Positions 1 to 9,034 of a DNA stretch of 64,000 nucleotides are shown piece by piece (position 1 is the first letter of the stretch; each line of letters opens with the position of its first letter). The position numbers and the translations under genes are program-made. The stretch comes from Shinella zoogloeoides (lineage in GTDB: Bacteria; Pseudomonadota; Alphaproteobacteria; Rhizobiales; Rhizobiaceae): positions 24,273 to 88,272 of the forward strand of contig NZ_QNUJ01000016.1 of the NCBI RefSeq assembly GCF_003574625.1, written 5' to 3'. Below the pieces are notes generated by a model, which searched no databases, was not told where the DNA came from, and saw only the letters and a program-made list of their open reading frames with translations.

Positions 1-995
1 AGCATCAGGTTGCGCTGGAGGATGGAGTGGTTGTCGTCGGAAACGACGATGATACGGATATCGTCCTTTGCCATCGCCACCACGTCCAGCCCTTCCATAT
101 TGTCGATCTGCTGGCGAAGGTCGGCGTCGATCAGCACCTCGCCGTCGACGACCGCACCGGGGCGGATCGTGTCGCCGGCGATCCGGCGAATGCGCATGCC
201 CATGCCGTCCGAAAAGCGGAAACGGCGCTCCAGCAGCAAGAGATCGCCGTTCGGCAGGAAGGCGCCGTCGGTAATGTCCCAGGGTTCGCTGCGTTTCACG
301 GCGAAGAGGCCGGCGCGCGGGCCGGCGAGCACGGCGGCGAACACATTGCCGCCGGCATCGAGGCTGCGCTCGGTCACGGTTACCGGCACGGCGCCGAGCG
401 GGCCTTTCGCCGGGGACATGGCAAGCGTCTCCATGCCGCGGTTTCGGCGGATTTCCCGCCGCTCTATGGGCAGCGGCAGGCGGCGCTTCGGCCTGGCGTC
501 CATGAAGCCGGGATCGGGATAGGCGTCGATCCGGTGAAGTCCCTCGAAGCTGACGAGGAGTTCGCCCCTGCTTATCGCAAGACCCTCGGCATCCATCTTC
601 TCCTTGGGATTCCCGTCGCGTCCGTCGCGGTCGATCATCGAGCGGATCTTTACGCCCGCAAGGCCGCTCAACCGGCCTTCACCGTCGCGCTCGATACGGC
701 CGGTCAGCCAGTGGCCGGTATCGAGCACCGACACGAAATGCTCACGGTCGTCGCGGAAGCGGATCGCCGAGACGGCACCGAGCAAGGGGCTTGACGACGA
801 ATAGGCGATGCCCCCGAGGAATTCGAGCTTGCCGAAGATGCGCCGGTCGGAGCCCGGCGTAAATTGCGTGATGGTGCGGCTGGAGACGGGAATATCCGCG
901 GCAGATACCGGCCGCGCGAGCGGCAGGCAGAGCAGGGCGCAAAGAGCGATTGCGGGAAGGGCTGGCCGTCCCCGGTGCCGCGCCCTAGCCGGCAC
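1..995 (-). CDS. Esterase-like activity of phytase family protein (partial, runs off left edge)
   Basis: The minus strand stays open from a GTG at 995 to the window edge, giving about 331 residues with no stop. The start is followed by a signal-peptide-like stretch (basic residues, then [16 protein letters not shown] and a VSA cleavage site), so export is likely. The body has features of the phytase-like esterase domain: an [10 protein letters not shown] segment near residue 130, then GMETLAM, and a NMEGLDVVA motif near the edge. The GTG lies 11 bases inside the end of cobT, which suggests translational coupling. A secreted phosphoesterase-like protein in this place is common downstream of rhizobial cobT, but its substrate is unknown and no link to cobalamin is shown. 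The C-terminus is missing here. Confidence 0.82.
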   Translation of the reverse strand, partial: MPARARHRGRPALPAIALCALLCLPLARPVSAADIPVSSRTITQFTPGSDRRIFGKLEFLGGIAYSSSSPLLGAVSAIRFRDDREHFVSVLDTGHWLTGRIERDGEGRLSGLAGVKIRSMIDRDGRDGNPKEKMDAEGLAISRGELLVSFEGLHRIDAYPDPGFMDARPKRRLPLPIERREIRRNRGMETLAMSPAKGPLGAVPVTVTERSLDAGGNVFAAVLAGPRAGLFAVKRSEPWDITDGAFLPNGDLLLLERRFRFSDGMGMRIRRIAGDTIRPGAVVDGEVLIDADLRQQIDNMEGLDVVAMAKDDIRIIVVSDDNHSILQRNLM

Positions 996-2886
996 GGCGC
1001 CGGCCGGCCGGGCGACGGGCCGTGCTTTCGTCGGCGAAGAGCGAGGCGAGCTGTTCGGTCATGGCGCCGGCCAGCTCGTCCGCATCGACGATGGTGACGG
1101 CGCGGCGATAATAGCGCGTCACGTCATGGCCGATGCCGATGGCCAGCAGTTCGACGGGCGAGCGCGTCTCGATTTGTTCGATGACGGCGCGCAGGTGCCG
1201 TTCCAGATAGTTGCCGGGGTTCACCGAGAGCGTCGAATCGTCGACCGGCGCGCCGTCCGAGATCATCATCAGGATGCGGCGCTGTTCGGGCCGGGCCAGC
1301 AGGCGGTCATGCGCCCAGATCAGCGCCTCGCCGTCGATGTTTTCCTTCAGCAGGCCCTCGCGCATCATCAGGCCGAGATTGCGCCTTGCGCGTCGCCACG
1401 GGGCGTCGGCGCCCTTGTAGACGATGTGGCGCAGGTCGTTGAGGCGGCCGGGCGATTGCGGCTTGCCGCTGGCGAGCCATTTTTCACGCGACTGGCCGCC
1501 CTTCCACGCCTTGGTGGTGAAGCCGAGGATTTCCACCTTCACGCCGCAGCGCTCCAGCGTGCGGGCAAGAATATCGGCGCAGGTGGCGGCGACGGTGATC
1601 GGGCGGCCGCGCATCGAGCCGGAATTGTCGATCAGCAGCGTCACGACCGTATCGCGGAAGGTCGTGTCCTTCTCGCGCTTGAAGGAGAGCGGCTGCATCG
1701 GATCGATGATGATGCGCTGCAGGCGGGCGCTGTCGAGATAGCCCTCTTCGAGGTCGAATTCCCAGGCGCGGTTCTGCTGCGCCATCAGGCGGCGCTGAAG
1801 CCGGTTGGCGAGGCGGCCGACGGCGCCCTGGAGATGGGCGAGCTGCTTGTCGAGGAAGGCGCGCAGGCGGTCGAGCTCCGCCTCGTCGCACAGTTCCTCG
1901 GCGGTGATCGTCTCGTCGAATTCCTGCGTGAAGACGCCGTAGTCGACCTTCTCGTTGAAATCCGTGAAGGGCTGGTTCGGGCGGCGGACCTCGCCGGGCT
2001 TTTCCGTCTCGTCGCCGTCGTCCTCGACGAGATCGTCGTCGGAGATTTCCGCGCCGTCCATCTCGCCTTCGTCCATCTGCTCGTCGGACGTCTCGTTCTC
2101 GTCGGCGGGCGCTGAATCGTCGCCAGCGTCTTCCTGGCTGTTGTTGTCTTCCTGCTCGTCGCTGCGCGGCTGGTTCTCGTCCTCAGGCGTTTCCGAATCG
2201 TCCGGTTCGTTTTCGTCCTCGCCGTATTGCTCGGCGACGTTCATCGAGGCCAGCATGTTGCGCACGACGCGGGAGAAGGCCTGCTGGTCGTTGATGGCGG
2301 AGGAAAGGCCCTCCATGTCCTTGCCGGCCTTGTCCACGATGAAATCGCGCCAGAGGTCGAGCACCTTGCCGGCCGAGGCGGGTGGGGCCTGGCCGGTCAG
2401 CTTCTCGCGCACGATGAGCGCGACGGCCTCTTCAAGGGGGGCATCGGCCTGACGGGTGATCGCGCCGAAATTGGCCTTGGCGTATTTCTCCGTCAGCATG
2501 ACGTTGAGGTTCTGCGCCATGCCATGCATGCGGTTGGAGCCGATCGCCTCGACGCGCGCCTGCTCGACGGCGTCGAAGATCGCGCGGGCATCGGCGCCCT
2601 GCGGCGACATGGTCGCGTGGATGCGGGCGTCATGGCAGGCCTTGCGCAGCGCCATCGAGTCGCCGAGGCCGCGGGTCAGCGCGACTTCGGCCGGCGAGGG
2701 ACGCTTGGACAGCTCCGGGAGGCGGATGCGCTCGCCGGTCATGCCGGGGCGCTCGTTGGCGAAGGTGACCTCCACCTCCGCGTCGCCCGAAACGGCGCGC
2801 ACGCAGCCGGTCACCGCGCGGCGGAACGGTTCCATGTCCACCACGCCGCCGGGTCTCGGCTTCGAATTGTCTCCGCGGGCTGCCAT
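985..2886 (-). CDS. cobT: Aerobic cobaltochelatase subunit CobT
   Basis: CobT works with CobS and CobN to insert Co2+ into hydrogenobyrinic acid a,c-diamide in the aerobic cobalamin pathway, in the cytoplasm. The 633-residue product shows the family layout: an N-terminal helical domain, a very acidic Asp/Glu linker at about residues 220-300, and a C-terminal von Willebrand A domain whose metal-binding motif [11 protein letters not shown] falls near residue 415. I chose the ATG at 2886 ([10 protein letters not shown]) over the in-frame GTG nine bases upstream, because family members begin at this point. It lies 16 bases downstream of cobS on the same strand and overlaps the next gene by 11 bases, so an operon is likely. 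cobN is not in the window. Confidence 0.96.
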   Translation of the reverse strand: MAARGDNSKPRPGGVVDMEPFRRAVTGCVRAVSGDAEVEVTFANERPGMTGERIRLPELSKRPSPAEVALTRGLGDSMALRKACHDARIHATMSPQGADARAIFDAVEQARVEAIGSNRMHGMAQNLNVMLTEKYAKANFGAITRQADAPLEEAVALIVREKLTGQAPPASAGKVLDLWRDFIVDKAGKDMEGLSSAINDQQAFSRVVRNMLASMNVAEQYGEDENEPDDSETPEDENQPRSDEQEDNNSQEDAGDDSAPADENETSDEQMDEGEMDGAEISDDDLVEDDGDETEKPGEVRRPNQPFTDFNEKVDYGVFTQEFDETITAEELCDEAELDRLRAFLDKQLAHLQGAVGRLANRLQRRLMAQQNRAWEFDLEEGYLDSARLQRIIIDPMQPLSFKREKDTTFRDTVVTLLIDNSGSMRGRPITVAATCADILARTLERCGVKVEILGFTTKAWKGGQSREKWLASGKPQSPGRLNDLRHIVYKGADAPWRRARRNLGLMMREGLLKENIDGEALIWAHDRLLARPEQRRILMMISDGAPVDDSTLSVNPGNYLERHLRAVIEQIETRSPVELLAIGIGHDVTRYYRRAVTIVDADELAGAMTEQLASLFADESTARRPAGRRRAG

Positions 2887-2902
2887 GCGCTTCACCTCGC
2901 CG

Positions 2903-3901
2903 TCAGGCGGTCGCTTCCAGGACGATGTTGGCGGCGCTTTCCTTCAGCTCGATGCCGAAGGCGCGCTGGTAGAGCTCGGCTACCAGTGTGCGCTCAAGCT
3001 CATCGCACTTGTTGAGGAAGGTGACGCGGAAGGCGAAGGCGACGTCGCCGAAGATTTCCGCGTTTTCCGCCCAGGTGATGACCGTACGCGGGCTCATCAC
3101 GGTCGACAGGTCGCCGTTGATGAAGGCGGCGCGGGTGAGATCGGCGACGCGCACCATGCGCGAGATCGTCTCGCGGCCGTCCTTGCCGGAAGCGAGGCGC
3201 TTCACCTTGGCGGCGACGATGTTCACTTCGTTGTCGTGCGGCAGATAGTTCAGCGTCGTGACGATGGACCAGCGGTCCATCTGCGCCTGGTTGATCTGCT
3301 GCGTGCCGTGGTAGAGGCCGGTCGTATCGCCGAGGCCGACGGTGTTGGCCGTCGCGAACAGGCGGAAGGCCGGGTGCGGGCGGATGACGCGGCTCTGGTC
3401 GAGCAGGGTCAGGCGGCCGGAGGATTCCAGAACGCGCTGGATGACGAACATCACGTCCGGGCGGCCGGCATCGTATTCGTCGAAGACGAGCGCGACATTG
3501 TGCTGGTAGGCCCAGGGCAGGATGCCGTCCTTGAATTCGGTGACCTGAAGGCCGTCCTTGACGACGATGGCGTCCTTGCCGACGAGGTCGATACGGCTGA
3601 CATGGCTGTCGAGGTTGACGCGCACGCAGGGCCAGTTGAGGCGGGCGGCGACCTGCTCGATATGGGTCGACTTGCCGGTGCCGTGATAGCCGGAGACCAT
3701 GACGCGGCGGTTATGCGCAAATCCGGCGAGGATGGCGAGGGTCGTTTCGCGGTCGAACAGGTAGTCCGGGTCGAGGTCCGGAACGTAGGCGTCCGCCTTG
3801 GAATAGGCCGGAACCCGAAGGTCCGTATCAATGCCGAAAACCTCCCGTACGGAAACAGTGGTGTCCGGGAGGTTGGAAATATCGAGATCCATCTTGCTCA
3901 T
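2903..3901 (-). CDS. cobS: Aerobic cobaltochelatase subunit CobS (AAA+ ATPase)
   Basis: CobS is the MoxR-type AAA+ ATPase of cobaltochelatase and forms ring complexes with CobT. The 332-residue protein has a Walker A motif GYHGTGKST at 71-79, a Walker B LVFDEYD at about 138-144, and a sensor-1-like LFATANT further on. The N-terminus ([23 protein letters not shown]) is typical of the family. The ATG at 3901 is preferred over the GTG immediately before it. The gene is first of the pair cobS-cobT, and the 136 bases upstream carry two TATAAT hexamers on the minus strand within a direct repeat. Confidence 0.96.
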   Translation of the reverse strand: MSKMDLDISNLPDTTVSVREVFGIDTDLRVPAYSKADAYVPDLDPDYLFDRETTLAILAGFAHNRRVMVSGYHGTGKSTHIEQVAARLNWPCVRVNLDSHVSRIDLVGKDAIVVKDGLQVTEFKDGILPWAYQHNVALVFDEYDAGRPDVMFVIQRVLESSGRLTLLDQSRVIRPHPAFRLFATANTVGLGDTTGLYHGTQQINQAQMDRWSIVTTLNYLPHDNEVNIVAAKVKRLASGKDGRETISRMVRVADLTRAAFINGDLSTVMSPRTVITWAENAEIFGDVAFAFRVTFLNKCDELERTLVAELYQRAFGIELKESAANIVLEATA

Positions 3902-3969
3902 CACGTCTCCGCGGGCGGCGGCCTTACCTCCACCCCAAATTTATTGCACGCCAACTTTGCCTTTTGCTA

Positions 3970-4009
3970 GACCGCATTATACGCGGGTGCTTGACCGCAT
4001 TATACGCGG
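3970..4009 (-). promoter_or_regulatory. Tandem 17-bp repeat carrying TATAAT, upstream of cobS
   Basis: The 17-mer GACCGCATTATACGCGG occurs twice, at 3970-3986 and 3993-4009, exactly 23 bases apart and without mismatch. Read on the minus strand (the cobS direction) each copy contains a perfect -10 hexamer TATAAT. No good -35 hexamer is visible for either. The site is 69 to 108 bases before the cobS start. It may be a promoter pair or an operator in which binding covers the -10 element; both readings are inferences. Confidence 0.45.
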
Positions 4010-4010
4010 C

Positions 4011-4026
4011 CGGGCGATTCCGCCCG
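4011..4026 (-). terminator. Small hairpin after the J-domain gene
   Basis: CGGGCG and CGCCCG form a perfect 6-bp stem with a four-base loop, 15 bases past the stop codon of the J-domain gene on the minus strand. There is no T-run, so it is at best a weak terminator; it also abuts the cobS promoter repeat. Confidence 0.3.
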
Positions 4027-4040
4027 ACTTCGCCAATGCT

Positions 4041-4664
4041 CTAGCAGAAGCCGGCCTGCTTTAACAATTGATATGCTTGGATGACCGCGCGAAAACGCTC
4101 TTCCGAGCCCCTGTCTCCGCCATTTGCATCCGGGTGATGCTTTTTGACAAGCGTTTTATAGGCGGACTTGATGTCCTCCGTCGTCGCACTGGCCGAAAGG
4201 CCGAGCGTGTCGAAGGCCTTGGCCTCCAGCGTCTTCAGTTTTCGCGCGCGTGGCTCCATCTGGGGCCTGCGGCCCTTGCCCTCGTTGAAGAAGCCGAAGG
4301 GGTCGCGGATGCGCTGATTTGCCCCGGCCGTGCCGGAACGCGCCGTACCCTGCGCCGGACCGTTCTTGGCGGCCTTGTTGACGCCGATCGTCCAGGTCGG
4401 GCGGTGGCCGGTGATGGCCTCCTTCTGGTAGCGCGCGATCTCGCCGTCGGAGAGGCCCGAGAAGTAGTTGTAGCCCTTGTTGTATTCCTTGACGTGCTCG
4501 AAGCAGAACATGAAATACTGCCCTTCGGCATTGCGGCCGACGGGTGCGCGATGCACGGCATTCTCCTCGCAGCCATCCCACTGACAGGTCGGCGCGGAGC
4601 GTTCGGGACGCTCCACGCGCCGCTTCGTGCGGATGCGGTCGAAGTATTTGGAATCGAGTTTCAT
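4041..4664 (-). CDS. J-domain (DnaJ-type) molecular chaperone co-factor
   Basis: The 207-residue protein has its J domain at the C-terminus (about residues 152-205), with the HPD signature inside KKHHPDANGG, the tripeptide that stimulates Hsp70 ATPase. The N-terminal part (CQWDGCEENAVHRAP, then YFMFCFEHVKEYNKGYNYF) holds three Cys and a His that could bind a metal. It lacks the G/F and zinc-finger domains of true DnaJ, so it is a specialised J protein, as is common in rhizobia at this locus. The ATG at 4664 (MKLDSKYFDRIRTKRR) is chosen because longer in-frame starts add only unconserved residues. It is transcribed divergently from the BolA gene and co-directionally with cobS. Confidence 0.9.
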   Translation of the reverse strand: MKLDSKYFDRIRTKRRVERPERSAPTCQWDGCEENAVHRAPVGRNAEGQYFMFCFEHVKEYNKGYNYFSGLSDGEIARYQKEAITGHRPTWTIGVNKAAKNGPAQGTARSGTAGANQRIRDPFGFFNEGKGRRPQMEPRARKLKTLEAKAFDTLGLSASATTEDIKSAYKTLVKKHHPDANGGDRGSEERFRAVIQAYQLLKQAGFC

Positions 4665-4786
4665 GGCGCTAATTATGGGACTCCGGAAGGCCCGCAACAA
4701 GAATTGACAAAGCGGATTGTTGCTGGCTTTGTGGGACTATTTTTCTGCGTCGCGGCCCGGCGTTTCCGGCCGCCGAAGGTTCCGAA

Positions 4787-5068
4787 ATGTCCATGAAATC
4801 CAGCATGACCGCCAAGCTCGAAGCGGCCTTTTCGCCCGAGCGCCTCGAAGTCCTCAACGAAAGCCACCTGCATGCCGGTCACCAGCCGGGGTTCGATGGC
4901 GAGGGCGAGACGCATATGCGCATCCGCATCGTCTCTTCGGCCTTCGCCGGCATGAGCCGCGTGGCGCGCCACAGGGCGATCAACGAGGTGGTGAAGGCGG
5001 AGCTCGACGCGGGCCTGCATGCGCTCGCCGTCGAGGCGACCGCACCCGGCGAGCCGACGCGCTGGTAG
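4787..5068 (+). CDS. BolA family protein
   Basis: A 93-residue cytoplasmic protein of the BolA family. These partner with monothiol glutaredoxins in iron-sulfur cluster handling and redox regulation. The conserved core is visible: LNESHLHAGH near residues 23-33, then a THMRIRIVSSAFAGMSRVARHRAIN stretch containing the invariant RHR-type segment and the histidines used in cluster coordination. It is divergent from the J-domain gene with about 120 bases between them, and nearly abuts (3 bases) the convergent CBS-domain gene. Which BolA subgroup it belongs to cannot be decided by eye. Confidence 0.92.
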   Translation: MSMKSSMTAKLEAAFSPERLEVLNESHLHAGHQPGFDGEGETHMRIRIVSSAFAGMSRVARHRAINEVVKAELDAGLHALAVEATAPGEPTRW

Positions 5069-5071
5069 TCG

Positions 5072-5974
5072 CTACGTGCCGGCCGGCCCGGGCTCGACCG
5101 GGCGGATGCGCAGCTTGGTGATGCGGTTCTTCACCCGCTTCATGACGATGAAGCGCTTGCCGTAGAAGGTGAAGGCCTGCCGCTCCTCGGGGATCGATTT
5201 CGATTCGTGGATGACGAGGCCGGCAATGGTCGTCGCTTCCTCGTCGGGAAGGTTCCAGGTGAAGGCACGGTTGAGGTCGCGGATCGAGACGCCGCCGTCG
5301 ACGACGAGCGAACCGTCCGCCTCCTGCCGCACGCCCTGCATGTCGACGGCGGTTTCGTCGGAGATATCGCCGACGATCTCCTTCAAAATGTCCTGAAGCG
5401 TTACCACGCCCTGCACCTCGCCATATTCGTCCACCACGGTGGCGAAATGCTCCTGCCGGCGCAGGAATGCGGCGAGCTGTTCCTTCAGCGTCGTCGTGTC
5501 GGGCACGAACCAGGGTTTCTGCGCAACCCTGGTGATGTCGAGGTTCCTCGGCTCCACGCCGGGTTCGGCGAGCGCCCGCAGCAGGTCCTTGGCGTGGACG
5601 ACACCCACGATATTGTCCACCGAGCCGGCCCAGAGCGGCATGCGCGTATAGGGGCTTTCCAGCACGGCCTTGACGATCTCCTCCGGCGGATCGCCGGCAT
5701 TCAACGCCCGCATGGCAGTGCGGTGGACCATGATGTCGGAGACTTCCAGCGCGTCGAGATCGAGCCCGCTCGTAATCCTGTCGCGGTCGGATTTTGCAGG
5801 GCCCCCGTCCCGGGAGCGCTCGCCGTCCGCCTCGCGCGTTTCCTGATGCGAGCGCCAGAGGGCGGCAATCGACGAGCGCTGCCGGAAGATGAGGGCGGCG
5901 GCGGCCAGGCCGAGGACGAGAACGATCCACGGCCAGAGGGGAGACGCGAGCGCGGCGGACGTTTCGCCGGTCAT
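5072..5974 (-). CDS. CBS / CorC_HlyC domain protein lacking the DUF21 membrane domain
   Basis: The 300-residue product has one hydrophobic segment near residues 11-30 (LWPWIVLVLGLAAAALIF), a charged linker, tandem CBS domains from about residue 70 to 200 (IMVHRTAMRAL, then DEYGEVQGVVTLQDILKEIVGDI) and a C-terminal CorC_HlyC transporter-associated domain ending KRVKNRITKLRIRPV. Related rhizobial proteins are about 430 residues long and begin with a multi-helix DUF21 (CNNM) transport domain. Here that domain is absent, and the start overlaps the aroB stop codon by four bases, so there is no room for it. It cannot transport ions like CorC/CNNM relatives; a regulatory role is an inference. It is the last gene of aroK-aroB-this gene. 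Confidence 0.85.
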   Translation of the reverse strand: MTGETSAALASPLWPWIVLVLGLAAAALIFRQRSSIAALWRSHQETREADGERSRDGGPAKSDRDRITSGLDLDALEVSDIMVHRTAMRALNAGDPPEEIVKAVLESPYTRMPLWAGSVDNIVGVVHAKDLLRALAEPGVEPRNLDITRVAQKPWFVPDTTTLKEQLAAFLRRQEHFATVVDEYGEVQGVVTLQDILKEIVGDISDETAVDMQGVRQEADGSLVVDGGVSIRDLNRAFTWNLPDEEATTIAGLVIHESKSIPEERQAFTFYGKRFIVMKRVKNRITKLRIRPVEPGPAGT

Positions 5975-7104
5975 TTCGGCAGCTTTTCCTTGAGGAAGGC
6001 GACGACTTCGGATTGCGGCACGTCGTCGGCGACGAAGGACTGGCCGACGCCGCGCGTCAGGATGAAGGTGAGCTTGCCGGCCTTGACCTTCTTGTCCTGT
6101 GCGATGGCGTCCATCAGTTTTTCAGCCGGCGGCAGGCCGCCCGGAATCTCGCCCATCGTGGTCGGCAGGCCGACCTCGCGCAGATGCGCCTCGACGCGCT
6201 TGCCGTCGTCGGGGCTGCAAAGGTTCATGCGGGCGGAGAACTGGTGAGCGAGCACCATGCCGATGGAGACGCCCTCGCCGTGTACGAGGCGGGCGCTGTC
6301 ATACTGTGTCGCGGCTTCCAGCGCATGGCCGAAGGTGTGGCCGAGATTGAGGAGGGCGCGCTGGCCGTTCTCGCGCTCGTCGGCGGCGACGACATCTGCT
6401 TTCGCCTGGCAGCTCGTGGCGATGGCCGTAATGCGTGCCTCGCCGCCGGCGAAGACGTCGCGCCAGTTCTTCTCCAGCCAGGCGAAGAAGTCGGGCTTGT
6501 CGATCAGGCCGTATTTGGCCACCTCCGCGTAGCCGGCGCGGAATTCGCGGGGCGAAAGCGTGTCGAGCACGTCGGTATCGGCGAGCACGAGGTCGGGCTG
6601 GTGGAAGACGCCGATGAGGTTCTTGCCGTGCGGCGAGTTGATGCCGGTCTTGCCGCCGACGGAGGAATCGACCTGCGCCAGCAGCGAGGTCGGCACCTGA
6701 ATGAAGCGCGAGCCGCGGCGCACGATGCCGGCGGCAAAGCCGGTGAGGTCGCCGATGACGCCGCCGCCGAGCGCCACCACGGCGTCGTTGCGCTCGATGC
6801 GGGCGGCGAGCACGCTGTCGCAGACGCTGATCAGGTGCTCGAAGCTCTTGGTCTTCTCGCCGGCCGGCAGCACGAGCGAGACGGCATCGATGCCCTCGGC
6901 TTTCAGTGCGGCCATGAAGCCGTCGAGATAGATCGGCGCGACATGCGCGTCGGTGATGACGGCGATCTTGCGGCCCTTGAGGCGGCTGGCGATCTCGCGG
7001 CCGGCGGCAGCGATGAGGCCGGGGCCGATCAGGATATCGTAGGAGCGGTCGCCGAGGTCGACGCGCACGGTGCGGCGCGCGGTGGCAGTGGCAGTCATGG
7101 TCAT
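5971..7104 (-). CDS. aroB: 3-dehydroquinate synthase
   Basis: AroB converts DAHP to 3-dehydroquinate, the second step of the shikimate pathway, using NAD+ and a divalent metal. The 377-residue protein has the NAD-binding GGGVIGDLTGF motif near residues 113-123, the substrate-loop sequence SLLAQVDSSVGGKTGIN and the metal-ligand region NLGHTFGHALE. The N-terminus is a little longer than usual because of a Thr/Ala-rich lead (MTMTATATARR); a second ATG six bases in is possible. It begins four bases after aroK ends, so the two are surely co-transcribed, and it overlaps the CBS-protein start by four bases. Confidence 0.97.
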   Translation of the reverse strand: MTMTATATARRTVRVDLGDRSYDILIGPGLIAAAGREIASRLKGRKIAVITDAHVAPIYLDGFMAALKAEGIDAVSLVLPAGEKTKSFEHLISVCDSVLAARIERNDAVVALGGGVIGDLTGFAAGIVRRGSRFIQVPTSLLAQVDSSVGGKTGINSPHGKNLIGVFHQPDLVLADTDVLDTLSPREFRAGYAEVAKYGLIDKPDFFAWLEKNWRDVFAGGEARITAIATSCQAKADVVAADERENGQRALLNLGHTFGHALEAATQYDSARLVHGEGVSIGMVLAHQFSARMNLCSPDDGKRVEAHLREVGLPTTMGEIPGGLPPAEKLMDAIAQDKKVKAGKLTFILTRGVGQSFVADDVPQSEVVAFLKEKLPK

Positions 7105-7108
7105 CTCG

Positions 7109-7690
7109 TCAGGGTTTGCGGGCGGCGGCGGCGATCGCGGTGAGCACCTCCTCCACCATGGTTTCCTTCTTCACGTCGCGCGACATCACGGTCAGATCGG
7201 CTTCCGCATAGATCGGGTAACGGGCATTCATGAGGTTTTCGAGCGTCTGGCGCGGGTTCTCGGTCTTCAGGAGCGGGCGGGTGTCGCGCTTGTTGACGCG
7301 TTCCCAGAGCACGTCGAGATCGGCATTGAGCCAGACGGTGAGCCCGCCGCGCTTGATGTTGCGGCGGGTGTTCTCGTTGATATAGGCGCCGCCGCCGGTG
7401 GAGACGACGCGCGGGCCGGAACGCAGCAGGCGCTTGATGACGCGGGTTTCCAGCGCGCGGAACTCGGCCTCGCCATAGGCGGCGAAGAGGTCGGTGATCG
7501 ACATGCGCGAGACGCGCTCGATCTCATGGTCGGAATCGACGAAAGGGATGCCGAGCGCCTGCGCCGTCATGCGGCCGATGGCCGATTTGCCGGCGCCCAT
7601 CAGGCCGATCAGGACGAGGTTTCGCTTGCCGAGTGCGGCGCGGGCCTCGGCGGCGAGCGTGAGAGGGGCCTGGTCGATCAGCTCGGTCAT
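7109..7690 (-). CDS. aroK: Shikimate kinase
   Basis: AroK phosphorylates shikimate at O3 with ATP. The 193-residue protein has Walker A GLMGAGKS at 29-36, the shikimate-binding DSD motif (FVDSDHEIE), the STGGGAY motif and the lid region RDTRPLL. A roughly 20-residue extension precedes the kinase core, as is usual in rhizobial AroK. It is the first gene of the aroK-aroB cluster; the 173-base interval upstream is shared with a divergent small membrane-protein gene and should hold both promoters. Confidence 0.97.
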   Translation of the reverse strand: MTELIDQAPLTLAAEARAALGKRNLVLIGLMGAGKSAIGRMTAQALGIPFVDSDHEIERVSRMSITDLFAAYGEAEFRALETRVIKRLLRSGPRVVSTGGGAYINENTRRNIKRGGLTVWLNADLDVLWERVNKRDTRPLLKTENPRQTLENLMNARYPIYAEADLTVMSRDVKKETMVEEVLTAIAAAARKP

Positions 7691-7863
7691 GGCGTTTTCC
7701 GGGGTTTCGCTCCTTTCCGTATCGACAAAAGCGCCGGAAGCGTCAAGCCTACGCCGTGCCGGAGACTGCGGATGGCCGGCTCTTCGAGGCCGATCCCGGG
7801 CCCGCCGCCCTTGCGCTCGGCGGATGGCAAGGCGATATAGGGGGCATCGCCCCGGAGACAGCC

Positions 7864-8013
7864 ATGCCCACCCTTTTCCGCTTCCTGTTCTTCTGCGCCG
7901 TGATCGTCGGATCGGTCTATGGTGTGATGGTGGCGCTGGTGACCTTCGTCGAGCCGACCGAGCGGGAGGTGACGATCCGTATCCCCTCCGAGCGGGTAAA
8001 CCCGCCGCAATGA
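7864..8013 (+). CDS. Small single-pass membrane protein upstream of xerD
   Basis: This 49-residue ORF starts with ATG at 7864 and has one hydrophobic segment ([25 protein letters not shown]) followed by a short charged tail ([20 protein letters not shown]). An in-frame reading can be extended upstream, but the added sequence is low-complexity and unlike a protein. The stop codon overlaps the xerD start (ATGA), so the two are translationally coupled. I do not recognise a family with a known function. Short proteins of this shape are common before xerD in rhizobia; a role in placing XerD at the membrane or divisome would be speculation. Confidence 0.72.
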   Translation: MPTLFRFLFFCAVIVGSVYGVMVALVTFVEPTEREVTIRIPSERVNPPQ

Positions 8014-8957
8014 GGGATCCATCCGCACTTCAGGTCGAGTCCTTCCTCGAGATGATGAGCGCCGAACGGGGCGCGGCGACGAACACGCTGCAGTCCTACG
8101 AGCGCGACCTCGAGGATGCGCGGTCCTTCCTCAATGAGCGGGGCGTGCGCCTTGCCGAGGCGACGCCGGACGATCTCAGGGCCTATCTCGGCCATCTCGC
8201 AAAGCAGGGATTTGCCGCGTCCTCGCAGGCGCGGCGGCTCTCGGCGCTGCGGCAGTTCTTCAAGTTCCTCTATGGCGAGGGCCTGCGCGGCGACGATCCG
8301 ACCGGCATCCTCGATGCGCCGAAGAAGGGGCGCTCGCTGCCCAAGACGCTGAGCGTCGACGACGTCACGCGCCTGATCGGCCGGGCGGAGGCGGAAGCGG
8401 CGGAGCCCGGCGGCAACCTTCTCCTCAAGCGGCGCATGCATCTTCTGGTCGAGCTTCTCTATGCGACGGGCCTGCGGGTCAGCGAGCTCGTCTCGCTGCC
8501 GGCGAGCGTGCTGGCGCAGACGGGGCGCTTCCTCATCGTGAAAGGCAAGGGCAGCAAGGAGCGCCTGGTGCCGATGTCGCGCGCCGCCGTTTCGGCGCTG
8601 GAGGCCTATGGCGAGACGCTGGCGGCCGCGATCGGCGACGATCCGGCGGCGGGCAGCTTCCTCTTCCCGGCTCAGAGCAAGGAGGGGCATTTGCCCCGGC
8701 AGGTCTTCGCCCGCGACCTCAAGGCGCTGGCCGGCAGGGCGGGCATCAGGGCCGCGACGCTCTCGCCGCATGTCCTTCGCCATGCCTTCGCCAGCCACCT
8801 CCTGCAGAACGGCGCGGACCTTCGCGCCGTGCAGGAACTGCTGGGTCACTCGGACATTTCCACGACACAAATCTATACGCATGTGCTGGAAGAACGGCTG
8901 CACCAGCTCGTTCAAACCCATCACCCTCTTGCCAAACAGGCAAAAAAACCGGATTAG
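8010..8957 (+). CDS. xerD: Site-specific tyrosine recombinase XerD
   Basis: XerD pairs with XerC to resolve chromosome dimers at dif under FtsK control. The 315-residue protein has an N-terminal SAM-like core-binding domain (residues 5-95) and a C-terminal catalytic domain. The catalytic residues are visible: Arg156 in TGLRVSEL, Lys180 in the KGKGSKER hairpin, His254 and Arg257 in SPHVLRHAF, His280 in LLGHSD, and nucleophile Tyr289 in TTQIYTHV. The ATG at 8010 gives the expected XerD length; longer readings run into the upstream gene. Its housekeeping context, with accA downstream and no phage genes, argues against a phage integrase. Confidence 0.95.
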   Translation: MRDPSALQVESFLEMMSAERGAATNTLQSYERDLEDARSFLNERGVRLAEATPDDLRAYLGHLAKQGFAASSQARRLSALRQFFKFLYGEGLRGDDPTGILDAPKKGRSLPKTLSVDDVTRLIGRAEAEAAEPGGNLLLKRRMHLLVELLYATGLRVSELVSLPASVLAQTGRFLIVKGKGSKERLVPMSRAAVSALEAYGETLAAAIGDDPAAGSFLFPAQSKEGHLPRQVFARDLKALAGRAGIRAATLSPHVLRHAFASHLLQNGADLRAVQELLGHSDISTTQIYTHVLEERLHQLVQTHHPLAKQAKKPD

Positions 8958-9034
8958 GACCCCTCCCGCTTGCGACTGGCCCCTGGCCGAGCGCAGCCTG
9001 ACGCGGTTTGAGCAAACGATCGGAAACGCATCTC

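Noticed and set aside
3970..4009. CRISPR array
   Set aside because: There are only two 17-bp repeats with a six-base gap and no cas genes.
8010..8957. Phage or island integrase
   Set aside because: All motifs and the length match housekeeping XerD, and there are no attachment-site repeats or foreign genes nearby.
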